Part shown: positions 11,656-23,393 of the stretch, one piece after another
Layout: every line of letters begins with the position of its first letter
Position numbering within the stretch: position 1 is the first letter of the stretch
Assembly: GCF_030445035.2 (NCBI RefSeq)
Contig: NC_080694.1
Span: 74,291,147-74,355,146 of the forward strand
Source: Dasypus novemcinctus
Taxonomy: Eukaryota; Chordata; Mammalia; Cingulata; Dasypodidae
DNA length: 64,000 nt
Direction of reading: 5' to 3'
The notes under the pieces: generated by a model
Databases searched by the model: none
What the model was told of the DNA's origin: nothing
What the model saw: the letters and a program-made list of their open reading frames with translations, nothing else
Made by a program: the position numbers and the translations under genes

Positions 11656-12129
11656 TCACATTTAGCTTTGACTACCTTCTTTCACCTTCTGGCAAAACCA
11701 TTTTTACTTTAAGACAAAGTTACTCTCATTTCCTCTTTTTTTTTTTTTTTTTTTAATGTATTGCCATCATTTTGCCTTCCCTCTCACTTTTCAGATGCTA
11801 AAACGTCCCACAAAACTCTTAAGGTGCTTTTCTTTCAGTAGTCTGGAATATACTAAGTCATTTCATGTTTGTTCACTACCCCAAAATGCTACATTCTAAA
11901 AATTGCAGCTTTCTTAATTGGCTCAAAAACTGTATGCTTGGTTTCACTTGGTAAAGTTAAAATGATTCAAGGAAAAAAAATATACACATACACACATTTT
12001 TAACCAAAAAAATAATAATAATAATAATTTAAAGACATGCCAATTTGAAAAGGTATCGAAGTTAAAAAAAAAATAAAAGCAAATAGTAAAACTACAACAA
12101 TAAAAAACTTAAATAGTCCTCGCCTCCCC
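11656..12129. other. Intergenic, simple T/A runs only
   Basis: Contains a ~19-base T run near 11736-11754, an (ATA)n run near 12010-12030 and A runs. No gene seen. Confidence 0.6.
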
Positions 12130-12835
12130 TGGGCAGCCCCTTCCAGGCTCTGTGCCAAAGAGAGGCGTTAGCATCCTCCAATGAGGGCCTGGGAGGAGTC
12201 TGTTGGCCAATCAGCGGCCAAGCCTCTGCCATTCCGGGCGGGACTAGACCTGCGCCCCCATAACTGAACAGCCCGCGGGTCCTTCATGGGGCTTGTTTTA
12301 CTCAAGGCTAGAGGTCAAATAAGGGGGCGCGTCCTCGCAGGACAGGGAGGGTCCCCACGGATTCTCTGCGGGTGACCATTTAAGATGAACCAGTCGCACT
12401 TGCGACACTTCGCCCCTTTTGCGCGCTTATTTGCAAAAAGCCTCTGGGCGGGCCTTGGAGATTGGCTCAGTGACGGAAAGGAAGGAAAACCAATGACTGA
12501 GGGGGCGGGCCCCATGTGGACCAATAGAAAAGGACATTGTCAGGGCTCGGCGCGCAGGCGGGCGTTAGTCCATCCACGAGGAGGCAGGGGCTCTGCGCCT
12601 GCGCGAGCGAGACACCCCACCCCCCCCCACCCCCCCACCCCGGGGCCGTCTTCGAGCTGCCCGGGGGCTGCGGGCAGCAGCTCTGCCTTCCTCAGCTCCG
12701 TCTCCCGCGCTCCCGCCGCCGGGCCTGCCCCTGGGTGGGCCTTTCCCGAGCCGCCGCCTCCGCGCTCGGCTGAGGACTGGGAGAGGCACCTGCAGGGGTG
12801 CTGGGCAGCTCGAGCGCCCTGAAATAAACTGCTTT
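12130..12835. promoter_or_regulatory. CpG-rich, CCAAT-box-rich promoter-like segment with a downstream AATAAA
   Basis: GC-rich island with several CCAAT boxes: GGCCAATCAGC (~12219), the inverted ATTGGCTCAG (~12461), AACCAATGAC (~12488) and GACCAATAG (~12519). There are also GGGCGGG-type GC boxes (~12447, ~12502) and an octamer-like ATTTGCAAAA (~12430). A GC-rich transcribed-looking portion follows with a C run (~12614-12640). It ends in GAAATAAACTGCTTTT (~12820) and an A run. No protein is recognised in any frame. It may be a decayed housekeeping-type promoter plus first exon, or a short retrocopied transcript. Direction is unresolved. Confidence 0.45.
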
Positions 12836-12840
12836 TCTTC

Positions 12841-14795
12841 GCTTAAAAAAAATGTTTGCAACCCTACAGTATCAAGAAAAAGATAGGATGTGGACACTGA
12901 GGAAAAGACGGAAGTAGTTGCCCAGCCAAGTTGCATACAGGGCAACACTTACTGCAGTGATGGAAGGCAAAACATCAAAAACAAAGCTTTTGCATTGTTT
13001 AATTTTTTGATACCCCAATTTATTTTTACCTTAATTTTTCCAAGTTAATATGTATTCTCTATCTAACCTTTAAACTCATCGCTATATCCCATTTTACTAA
13101 TAAGGGAACCTGGCAATATATTGGGCTTCACTTTTCAGGAGGTTTTGGATCACAGAGAGGCTCAACAATGGCAGCAGAGGATACTGGTATGGGGTGTTAT
13201 TGACAGGAGACACATGGTTGGCAGGGAGTTCTCCAGGGCATATATCCAGGGTACATAAAAATGTTTGGATATTTTCATAGTGGATACAATTAAAATAACA
13301 ACTGAGGGAGTGCTGAGTTCCTAGCCAGGGGAGCTCTATCACAGTCCCTAAAGGAACAGCAACAATCCCTCAAGTGCAATGGCAAAGACCGAAAAAGAAT
13401 GAAGGTCCAACATTGAGCCCTTGATACTAATGACTATGCTTGTGAGCCTGTGCACCTGAAATAACAAGGCCTAGAGCAGCAGGGTGTCTAAGAGTTACCT
13501 CCCGAGAGCCTCGATGTTGCCCAAATGTGGCCAGTCTCCAGGCCAAACTCAGCATGTAAATGTGTTGCCTTCCCCCCAGTGTGGGACATGACTCCTGGGG
13601 ATGAGCCTCCTTGGTGCCGAGGGATTACTACCAAGTACCAGCTGCTGATGTAACTAGAAAATGACCTTGAATAAAAGGGTCAAGCTCGGACCAGCAGAAT
13701 ATGTCAGTCTACATATAATACCAGGAGTGAAAAATACTTTTTGACCTGAATAAAAAGGGAAAATGAAAGGACAAATGAGTTTATATGGCTATGAGTCTCC
13801 AAAAATTAGCTGGGAGGTTATCAGAGGGGTCGCCCTTATGCACACCTCAACAGGGTCCCAGAGACAGATAAAGTAGATATAACACCAGGTATTGGTTCTT
13901 CTGAGGGCTACAGAGACCCACAGATTCTATGGTCGTGGCAGATAGAGTTCAGGGCTATGTCAGTTGGCCCTTCTTTGGAGTTTATGTTTCTGTGTGATGG
14001 AGCTGGACTCAGATGTGATCTTTTTTCAGAATCCTCTCATGTTATGTTTACCAGAACTGTAGTTGGTGCTGGGGTTAAATACATAGTTGGAGGATCTGAA
14101 TCTCTGGACTGACCATATGATAGCCAGACCCTGAGCCTCAACAGACTTCAGCTCCTACACTCTGGTTTATCGGACTTAGCCCTGTCAGCTAACATGGAGT
14201 TGAAGAAGGTCAGTCACAACACCAGGGAGCCAAGAGTGCCTACAACTGAAAGCAGGAGGATTGCATCCAGCATTCATGTGGAATCTAAGCCCCCTCTTGA
14301 TATAGATGTGGAGTGGACACAACAAATTCAAGGTCCACAGGATGGAGGAATAGAATATGGATTAGAGTGGACTTACTGATATTCTATTCATGAACTATTG
14401 TGGTTAGTAATCGAAGAAAATGTGGCATTGGTGTGGAAAAAGTGGCCATGGTGACTGCTGGGTGTGGGGAATGGGAGGAAGAGATGAGAGGTGGAGGCAT
14501 TTTTGGGACTTGGAGTTGTCCTGGGTGATGCTGCAGGGATACTTACTGCACATTGTATGTCATCCCATGGCCCACTGGATGGAACGTGGGAGAGTGTGTG
14601 CTATGAGGTGGACCATTGACCATGAGGTGCAGCAGTGGTCAGAGATGTATTCACCAAATGCAATGAATGTCTCATGATGATGGAGATTGTTGCTATGAGG
14701 GGAGCAGTGGGGTGAGGGGGGTGGGGGGTATATGGGGACTTCATATTTTCTGAATGTAGTAAAATAATAAATAAATAAAATTTTAAAAATACACT
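12841..14795 (+). mobile_element. L1 3' module copy A (5'-truncated)
   Basis: About 1.9 kb colinear with the module ending the young L1 (34.77-36.48 kb). It starts with AGAAAAAGATAGGATGT (~12881). It shares the GACATGACTCCTGGGGATGA block (~13585), the TTTCTGTGTGATGGAGCTGG block (~13989) and a poly(A)-type end ATAAATAAAATTTTAAAAA (~14768-14790). The module ORF starts at ATG 14194 (ELKKVSHNTREPRVPTTESR) but is closed early, at 61 codons, with a diverged C-terminal part. Compared with the 35-kb copy it holds an extra ~130 bp near its start. Confidence 0.85.
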
Positions 14796-16139
14796 ATGAG
14801 AATTAAGGGAGTGTGACAAAATTGCTGAAAACAAAATTGACTTCAAAAAGGAAACAAGTTATGGGGAAAAAAACCATACAGATATCATGTAGCCTATGAA
14901 AAATGCACAAACCTTATGAAGAACTCGTTTTGTTTTTTTTTCTTATAGAATGTTTCAGTCCTACAACAAGTGCTCTAAGGAACCTAATGAATAACTGTGT
15001 ACCCAGCACCCAAGCACATCCAATCCGTATCTTTTGACAAATGGGGTTTAGTCTTTCCCTAGGAGATAAAGCATTGCATTACATCTTTCCAATCCCATTT
15101 CTCTCCTCCTTCCCCACCCATGGTAACTGCTGTTTCCCCAGGAGCCCCAAGGCCCTTCCAGACTCCTGGACAAGCAGGTGAGAGGCACCTCCTGACTCAG
15201 TGGTACCTGGTTCAGCCCCTTCACTCATGGAGGGCACACAGCGCACGGCAAGTGTTCTCTTCCCCTCCCAGGGCAGACGGCTAATGCCTGAGCACTGAGG
15301 AAGGGAAATGCCTGTATTCCAGAGCCTGCCAGAGCCTGGAGCTGCCCTTCCACACGGCATTTGAAAGTTTTGGAGGAAAAGGGGAGTTGGGTGGGAAAGA
15401 TGAGTGAAAGGCATCTCTGGACCTCTCAGTTCCAGATTATTTGTATTCTGTAGAAGACAGTTCCCCTTTGAATTTGACATTTAAAGTGGTATTAGACACT
15501 GGCTTGGGTACTATTCATTTCATAGATTAAACACCCGTTCCAGGAACAGTCTAAAAATGTGATTATTATTTATAATCATTTCTGGGGGTAAGGGTGTCCC
15601 CCCAGTACCAAATAAATTTTAATACTGTGACCCTTTCAGCACAGCCCTGTGGTGGGTGTGGATGTTTGTGTGAGTGAATGACAGGGTCTGTATATCACAG
15701 CACCTGTGCTTTTCTGCAGAATCATCCTCATGGGGGCGTGAGAGCCCCCTTCCCTGGAAATACCACGTTTAAAGGAGGAGGGGCTGGGAATGGGCCTCCC
15801 TGCTCTGGTGGCTCCACGTCCTACAAAAGCAGAAAGAGCAGACCTTGGCTCCACGCGCCCTTCCCTGGTCCTGCTCGTCCTTCCTCCTTGAAGAACCAGC
15901 TCAAAGGCTCCTCCTGAGCGAGCGCCCCTGCTGGAGGACCTGCTCCTGGAGCTCCTTCACCTTGACTTTCCTCACTAATGGAGCTGCCCGTTCCCCTGTG
16001 CTGGCTCCTGTCTCCACCTCGTCCTGGGAAGTGTTCTGCCTCCAGCAGGTGAGTGTGTGAGATCAGGGACTGGAGCTGGAGTTAACAGTCGGGCCTCGGG
16101 ATGCAAACCAGCTCCACTAACTGGGAGGATGACGCTGGT
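14796..16139. other. Intergenic, no gene identified
   Basis: Mixed composition. A minus-strand ORF at 15079-15480 (133 codons) and + ORFs at 15678-16060 show no known domain. Because this lies 3' of the TRIM15-like exons, I looked for a B30.2 exon on the minus strand and found none. Confidence 0.5.
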
Positions 16140-16500
16140 GATACCACAGCAGCCACCGCCTCCTGCTGTCTTCCTGGGTGCCAGGACCGTGCTGAGCGTT
16201 TGCCTGGATTAGTTCTTATAATCTTAGCAGCACGCTGAGAGTTTACCTGGATTAGTTCTTATAATATCTGCAACACGCTGAGCATTTACCTAGAATAGGT
16301 CTCATAATCTCTGCAACATGCTGAGATTTTACCTGCATTAGTTCTCATAATCTCTGCAACATGCTGAGATTTTACCTGGATTAGTTCTCATAATCTTAGC
16401 TACAGCCCTGTGAGGAGGTGTTATTCATACTCTGTTGTCTACAGAGACTAAGAAACTTGCCAGGACCCCACAGCTTGAAGGGCCATCTCAGTCCAAGACT
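16140..16500 (+). repeat. MIR SINE with an internal 43-bp tandem expansion
   Basis: The outer parts match MIR: a start with ...ACCGTGCTGAGCGTTTGCC and a finish with CCCTGTGAGGAGGTGTTATT then GAGACTAAGAAACTTGCC. Between them the unit GCTGAGNNTTTACCTGGATT + AGTTCTCATAATCTCTGCAA + CA is repeated about five times (16192-16402) with a 43-bp period. A normal MIR has this segment once. Confidence 0.82.
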
Positions 16501-16694
16501 CATCTCAGCACCCTAACAAGACCCAGTGACCAGGGCAGTCACCGCAGGGTCATCCTCGTCTCCTCTCTGGGTTTAAGGAGTCAGGTGCCCCCAGTCCCCA
16601 TTAGAAACAATCCCCAGCCCCTCCTCCCTCTCTCCAGGGTCCCCCAAAGGGCGTTCCGCCTCCCTCTTCTATCCCATGTGGCAGGAGTCGCTCG

Positions 16695-18396
16695 CTTTAA
16701 GGGCTCGTGTGCTGGCGGCCAACACTTCTCCAGCTCCTTGTCGAGGGCCCCAAGCCGTGACTTCCTCAGGGGCCTTCTGGACTTAGTCCTTGCACTCCTG
16801 CAGGACCTGCTCCAGCTCCTCGACCTGGCCAGCAGGGGGCGCTGCTGCCCCCACCTCTACCTGCAGCCTCTCAACAGCTGCTTCCACCTGTTGCTTCTTG
16901 GTTTCCATCTGAGCCTGCGAGGGGTAGAAGGACAGACATGCTTAGGGAGGGGCTCACAGAGCTGGGCTCCAGGAGGTTCACCTAAATATTTACTATTGAT
17001 TAAGGTGACAGGTGATGAAGAGTTTTAGTAAAGGATGGAAGTAATGGTAGCACCACACTGTGGTGTAATAAATATCACGATTTGAAAGTAGTTAAAATAG
17101 AAGATTTTATGCTATATAAATGTTACCTCAATAAAATCTAATAAAACATAATAAAACTGTAGACCACAAAGATTGAACTCTATTGTAAACTATGGACTAT
17201 AGTTACTGATATAATTATAGAGATGATGGTTCCTCAGTGACACCAAAGCTACTTCACTACTGCAGAACATTAATAGAGAAAGATGCATGTGGGGGTGGGG
17301 TAGTGTACGGGGACCTTCCCTGGTTTTTCTGTAAACCTACAACTTCTCTAATAAAAAGAAAGAGAAACAAGAAGAAAGAGATATGGAGAAACTAGCTCCA
17401 AGGCTTTCCTCAAATAGCACCGTGGTAGCAGTGGCTGGTCTCAGGATGAGCTGACCATGAGGAGGGCAACTTATCCAGAGATTCCATAATGATGCCACAT
17501 GATGCTCCCAGAGCCATATGGAGCTAAAAAATCCTTCTATGTCTGTAATAACATCTTAACCCTATAAAATTTTGCAGGGGAAAGTGGGCTGATTATGGTC
17601 AGTTTTAGAGAGGAAATGAGACCAAAGGGAGGTGGGATTAGCATCAACAAGCTGAGCAGAAGAGCGTGTGGCTGCTCTCGGCCACGTCTCCCCCTATGGG
17701 GCGAGCTCTGATGGGAGCTGAGGGGAGCTGGGGAGATCTTTCTGTCCCAAGACTCTCTCCTGGTCAAGTACCAGGAATCCCCTCACTTTGGTTTTCCCCT
17801 GGATGACTTTGTAGCCTGAAAACCAGAGGCTGAGGGTCCAGACATGCCACGTCCTGAGCCTGCGGTGCTCAGTCGGCCTTGTGGCCAGGACTAGAGTCCA
17901 GGCAGCAGCTGAGCCTTCAGCCTGAGCCTACCCGCCCCCCCCCCCCAAGGTGGTGCCCCAGGTAGGCTGGAGCACCGTGGCCTGAGACCCCAAGGACCTG
18001 GGCGCTGGTCATTTCACATGAATGAGGGCTTGGCTGTGCCCTCTGAGCACCACACTCTGGACCATGGTTCTCTGCTCTGTAAAAATGGCTGATCTGAACA
18101 TTTGGATCTTGGACTAGAAGATTCAGAACCACTCTGCTCTGTTACTCAGTGACTCCACAGCCTGGATTCCAAATGCCTCTGTGCAGACAGGGAGTGAGTG
18201 AGGAGCGTCTGCCTTGCCTTCCAGCCCTAGACAAACCCTAGAGAGTAGCTTCCCCAGGCCGTGGAGAGGATGCTGAAGGAGGGGCAGGGGAGCGGCCTTC
18301 ACCAGGAGCACCTGGGGCTGCTGGGCTTCATGGCACTCCATGTCCTCATCTCATCTCCCTCCACGCTCAGAGATTCCAGCAACTCCTGAGACGTTC
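16695..18396 (-). pseudogene. TRIM15: TRIM15 pseudogene, two coiled-coil exons left
   Basis: Minus strand, unprocessed. The first exon (18396-18305) follows an AG acceptor and gives LESLSVEGDE then, after a frame change, MECHEAQQPQVLL. It ends at a GTGAAG donor. It aligns with the TRIM15 stretch between B-box and coiled coil. The second (16914-16695) follows a CGCAG acceptor and gives AQMETKKQQVEAAVERLQ, an in-frame stop after ECKD, EEVTAWG and, in a shifted frame, LDKELEKCWPPAHEPL, where the family has the conserved C-x-x-PAxELL. The RING/B-box exon should lie at higher coordinates but L1 sequence starts at 19.6 kb. No B30.2 exon was found below 16.7 kb. Faces the TRIM26 pseudogene tail to tail. 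The TRIM15 assignment is by memory of the human protein and fits better than TRIM10 or TRIM31. Confidence 0.75.
17040..17390 (+). mobile_element. Old L1 3'-UTR fragment
   Basis: Lies in the TRIM15-like intron. Typical decayed L1 3' end with TATGGACTATAGTTACTG-type text, the closing CTGTAAACCTACAACTTCTC and an A-rich tail (AATAAAAAGAAAGAGAAA). Confidence 0.6.
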
Positions 18397-18637
18397 CTAT
18401 GGGGAGACGGTGAGACAGAGAGAGGTGGAGGAATTAGCACCTCAACTCACATGTACAGGTATTTGCCATGGGTGGAGCACACTGTTAGGGGCTGGGGTGT
18501 GAAGGTGTAAGGACCGATCATTGTCCCTAAAGAGAGCACTGTCTAGGAAGGGGTCATCCCCAGTGGACAAGGTGCAGACACTGCGCTGTGCACAGAGAGG
18601 CAGAAGCAGGAGGGCAAGGGTTTTAGACAGCACAGAG

Positions 18638-18724
18638 CATTTATTTATTTTTAGGAGGTACCAGGATTGAACCTGGGACCTCATAGGAAGCAGGTGCTCA
18701 ACCACTGAGCTACACTGTTTCCTG
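18638..18724 (-). mobile_element. tRNA-derived SINE head fragment
   Basis: Minus strand: box A-like TGTAGCTCAGTGGTTGAG and box B GGTTCAATCC around CACCTGCTTCCTATGAGGTC, then an AT tail. It lacks tRNA folding beyond the promoter boxes, so it is a SINE and not a tRNA gene. Confidence 0.75.
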
Positions 18725-19590
18725 CACAAAGCATTTCACCTGGGCCTTGAGAGATAATCTCAGTCAGACAAGAGAAGGAGAGGAAGGCATTCCAGGAGAA
18801 AGGACTTGCCTGCAAGCTACTTCAGAAGTAGGAAAGAGTAGGACAGTTCAGGAAAGCAGGTGTGGATCAACCTGGCTGGAGCAGGTGCCTTGGGAGGGGG
18901 CTGGATCGGGGATGGAAGGGAAGGCAGCATCCCACCTGCAAAGCCGGTGTGAGCAGCTCCTGGGACACAGGACACCTTTGGGCAGGGCAGATCCATGAAG
19001 GGGCTCTGAGCAGCAGGATGAGCTCTGCCTCTCAGGAGGGGGGGGATGGAAGGGGTGAGAACGCAGGAGGGAGCATCCCAAGAGCACCCCGAGTCTGGTG
19101 AGAGCTGGGGAGGCCTGGCTGTGGGAAAGGCAGAGTTAAACACTGAGATGTTTCTGGGGAAGCCTCTTCAAGACCTGGTGACTGGAGGATGAGTCAGCTC
19201 TGAGAGGCAGGCAGCGGGCAGTGCCCTCGATCCAGGAGACATTTCTGCAGTGCTGGGCTCCTCTGTGCCTCCCTTTCTCAAAAAGAAGGGGCATGCCTGC
19301 AGGATGGGCTTCTCTTCCCTCCCTTCCCTGGACCAAGTTCAGGGTCTTCATCAGTCCATGGCTCAGGTGGATCCTGGGGCAGGTGCACCTGCCCATAGCC
19401 AGCAAGGGGGTTCCTTCTTCGGTGGGGTTCTGCTGGCAGGGAGGCCAATTTTTCACTGCTCTTTGGGGTCCACAGGGCAGCCACAGGGCTGGCTCCATGT
19501 GGAGAGTCCTCTGAGGCTGGAGCTCAAGCCCCCTAAGAGTGAACTCCCACACGGCCAGGTGGAGCCACATCCCCTGGGGTCCCTCCAGCT
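18725..19590. other. Intergenic, no gene identified
   Basis: GC-moderate. Overlapping ORFs on both strands (up to 144 codons on -, 19136-19570) show no known domain. This is where the TRIM15 RING exon might be expected, but no C3HC4 pattern is readable. Confidence 0.5.
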
Positions 19591-19591
19591 A

Positions 19592-22225
19592 ACTTAATGG
19601 TGAAAGATGAAAGCTTTCCCACTGAGATTGGGAAAAAGACACGGATGCCTACTCTTCCCCTGATATTTAATATTGTGATAGAAGCCCTAGCTAGAGCACT
19701 AGGCAAGAAAAAGAAAGAAAAGGCACCCAAATATGAAAGGAAGAAGTACAAATTTCATTATTTACTGATAAAATGCACCCAAATCCACAACAAAACTGAT
19801 AAAACTTACGGACACTTTATGGACACTTTCTGTAAAGTCATGGAGTATACAATTAATATACAAAAATCAATAGCATTTCTATGTACTACTAAGGAGAAAT
19901 CTCAGGAGGGACATAAAAAAATTGCATTTACAACAGCAACCAAAAGAATCAAATAGGAATAAATTTAGTCAAGGACATAAAGGAACTGCATTCAGAAACC
20001 CATAAAACAATGGTAAAAGAAACCAATGATAATCTAAATAAATGGATGGGTATTTCCGTGTTCATAGTTATTTCCATGTTCTTAATTATCATTAAGATGT
20101 CAGTTCTACCCAATCTGAACTGCAGATTTAATACAAAACTGATAAAAATTCAAATATCCTTCTTAGTAGAATTTGAAAAGCCAATTATCAAATTTATCTG
20201 GAAGACTTAGGGTCCCTTAATAGCCAAAATTATTTTAAAAAGATTAAAGTTGGAGGACACTCACTTCTAGACTTTAAAGCATATTGTCTACCTACAGGGG
20301 TGAAAGCAGCATGGTACTGGCATAAACACAGAGAGAATGACCAATGGAACCAAATCTAGAGTTCAGAACAGACCCTCCCCTCTATGGCCCAGTGATCTTT
20401 GACAAGGCTGTCAACCCACTCAGCTGGGTCAGAATAGCCTGTTCAAAAATGGTGCTGGGAGAACTGAACATCCATATCTCAAAGAAAGAAAGAAAGAGGG
20501 CCCTTAGCTCACAGCTTATTCAAAAATTAATTTAAAGAGGATCAAGGACATAAGTGTAAAAACTAGAACCATAAAACTCTTAGAAGAAAATGTAGGGAAA
20601 CATCTTCAAGATCTTGTGCTTAGTGGTGGTTTCTTGGACCTTACTCCCAAAGCAGAAGGGACAAAAGAAAAAATAAATAAATGAGACAGCTTCAAAATTA
20701 AATACTTTCATTCTTTGAAAGACTTTGTCAAGAAAGTAAAAAGGCAACTAACTCAATGGGAAAAAATTTTTGGATAGCATATAACTGATAAGGCATTGCT
20801 CTCCATGTTATAGAAAGAGATTGTACACCTGAAAGACAACATGACCAGCCACCTAATTAAAAAATGGGCAAAATATTTGACAGACATTTTTCCAAAGTGG
20901 AAATAGAAAAGGCCAAAAGACTCATGAAAAGGAGTTCACATAACTAGCTATTAGGGAAATGTAGATCAAAACCACCATGAGATATCATCTCTCACCAATC
21001 AGAATGGACACTCTTAAAAGAACAGAAAACATCAAGTGCTGGAGAGGATGTGGAGAGGTGGGAACACTCCTTCACTGTTGGTGGGACTGTAAAATGGAGC
21101 AACCTCTGTGGAAGAAGAGCTGGCTGTTCCTCAGGAAACTAAATATAGAACGGCCATATGATCCAGCAATCCTGCCACTAGGAATATATTTAGAATAACT
21201 GAAAGCAAGGACGTGAACAGCTATTTGCACTCTGATGTTCATAGCAACTTTATTCACAATTGCTAAAAGATAGAACAACCTAAGTGTCCTGAGCTGATGA
21301 ATGGATAAACAACAAGTGGTATATTCATACAATGGAATATTTCTCAGCTATAAGAAGAAATCTACTGGGGAAGCACATGCTAACATGGAGGAACCTTGAG
21401 AAAATTATGTTGAGTGAAATAAGCCAGTCACAATAGGACAAATGTTATATGGGTGTCACTAATATTAACTAAATATAATGACTAGAATTATGGATTTGCA
21501 CTCTGAAGTGTAGATTGGTGGGAGATGGAATGTAGGATGAAAAGGGGTGAAGATGTTGGATGTATGTAATGTTTAATAAGGTCCACCATAAAAATGTGGC
21601 AATGGTTGGATTTGATGGTAACACATTATAGTGAATGCTACTCTGTTGATTTCTGGATGTGATTGTGGCTGAACCCAGGAGTGTAGGAATTTTCATGTTC
21701 ATTGGAGAACAGCTGGAAGATAATATTGGGAATATATAAAAATGATTTTGGGAGTAGATGAGGATTGTGGTTAATAATATAAATACAGAGATGTTCTACA
21801 CCAGGGTGTTAAGTATGTGGGATACATGGGAAAATATAATTTGTGCAATTTATGGGCTATAGTTAACAACATTGTAATGTTTTTGTAACAAAAGCAAAGT
21901 TGGTACCATATTAATTCTATTAAAGGTAAAAAAAGGATGATGGGTTTTGGTTTTGTGAATATGAATATGATTAAATACTTTTATGCTTTTTTTTTTAATA
22001 ATAAGGAGACCTTGACTATGTCATTTAACTAATCTGTGTTCTTCTGTGTGTCTGTCTGAACACTAGAAGAACACCTGAGTGAGCAGATGCAATTAGGTGA
22101 CATAAAAGGACCTGAAAAAGAACCTTTTAGGAATAATTTCTCTGTGACTTGTTGAGCTGCCTTTCTGTTCTTTTATATTTGTGAATTTGAAATAAAATTA
22201 TTAATAAACAAATTTTAAAAAGATA
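19592..22225 (+). mobile_element. Old L1, 5'-truncated, ORF2 C-terminal half and 3' UTR
   Basis: Begins in the reverse transcriptase region (LPLIFNIVIEALARALGK). It continues through decayed ORF2 to a readable Cys-rich end (MRYHLSPIRMD, KCWRGCGEVGTLLHCWWDCK at ~20977-21100). An A-rich 3' UTR follows, ending near AATAAAATTATTAATAAACA. Many stops and frameshifts. Its 3' UTR does not match the 1.7-kb module at the end of the young L1, so it is a different, older L1 lineage. Confidence 0.85.
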
Positions 22226-22567
22226 CTGTGGACCTTATTGAAATGACACCAAAGATTTAGAATATTTCACAGACTTAGTTGATAAAGCAGTGGCAGGTAT
22301 GAGAAAATGAGTCCAACTTTGAAAGAAGTTCTACTCTGTGTAAAGTGCTATGAAACAGCATCGCATGCTACAGAGATACCTTTAGTGAAAGGAAGAGTCA
22401 ATTGATGTGCCTGACTTCCTTGTTGCCTTATTTTAAGAAATCACCACAGCCTTCAGCAGCCACCACCTGATCAGTCATCAGCTGTCAACATCAAGGAAAG
22501 ACCTTCCACCAGCAAAAAGATTATGACTCGCTGAAGGCTCAAGGGAGGGCTAGTATTTTTAAACAAT
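22226..22567. other. Intergenic, no gene seen
   Basis: AT-rich to mixed sequence between two mobile elements. Nothing identified. Confidence 0.5.
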
Positions 22568-22775
22568 AAAGTGGGTTTTTTTGGTCTTTATTTATTTTTT
22601 TAATGTTACATTAAAAAAGTATGAGGTCCCCATAAAGCCCCCAGCCCCCTCACCCAACTCCTCCACCCATAACAACAACCTCCTCCATCATCATGAGACA
22701 TTCATTGCATTTGGTGAATACATCTCTGAGCACCGCTGCACCTCATGGTCAATGGTCCAATTAATGTATGTACAT
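22568..22775 (-). mobile_element. Short 5'-truncated L1 3' module
   Basis: On the minus strand it carries the last ~200 bp of the module: GGACCATTGACCATGAGGTG, CAAATGCAATGAATGTCTCA, a G-rich stretch, GGGGACCTCATACTTTTTTA, then a poly(A)-type end. It is inserted in the opposite direction to the neighbouring L1. Confidence 0.85.
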
Positions 22776-22869
22776 TATTTTTAGACATAAAGCCACTTAT
22801 TGTGTGCTTAGTAAACTACAATATAGTGTAAGCACAACTTTTATATGCACTCAAAACCAAAAAATCTGG

Positions 22870-23388
22870 GTGTATTAGTTAGTCAAAGGGGTGCTGATGC
22901 AAGCTACCAGAAATTGGTTGGTTTTTATAAAGGGTATTTATTTGGGGTAGGAGCTTACAGATACCAGGACATAAAGTATAAGGTACTTACTTCCCTCAGC
23001 AAAGTCTATTTTCAGGTCTTGGAGCAAGACGGCTGTCGATGTCTGCGTGGGTTTAGGCTTCTTGGGTTCCTCCCTTCCTCAGGTTTCTTTTTCCTGGGCT
23101 CAGCGTTTCTCTCTTCCTGGGGCTTGCTTCTGTTTCCTGACTTCCCAGGGCTCCAGCTGAGGTGTCACCATCAAACTCCAACATCTAAATTCCGATATCA
23201 AAAGCCCTCAACTCTGTCCTTTGCCTTTTATCTGTGAGGCCTTGCCCACCAAGGGATGGGGACTCAACACCCTGATGATGTGGCCCAATCAAAGCCCTAA
23301 TCATAACAATCATGCCCAGGTACAGACCAGGTTACAAACATAATCCAGCATCTATTTTTGGAATTCATAACCATACCAAACTGCTACA
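22870..23388 (-). mobile_element. Solo LTR, ERVL type, with 5-bp target duplication
   Basis: 519 bp on the minus strand, from TGTAGCAGTTTGGTATGG to ...CTAACTAATACAC. It carries CCCCAAATAAATACCCTTTA as polyadenylation region. Flanked by TCTGG at 22865-22869 and 23389-23393, the 5-bp duplication typical of ERVL-type elements. No internal region, so an LTR-LTR recombination product. Confidence 0.78.
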
Positions 23389-23393
23389 TCTGG

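Noticed and set aside
12841..14795. ERV or DNA-transposon origin of the 1.7-kb module
   Set aside because: Copies end in poly(A), are truncated at the 5' side, and copy B has an 11-bp target duplication, all L1-type features; no terminal repeats.
18638..18724. tRNA gene
   Set aside because: Only box A and B similarity; no cloverleaf, CCA context or terminator. The same short unit recurs at 40893 and fits a SINE head.
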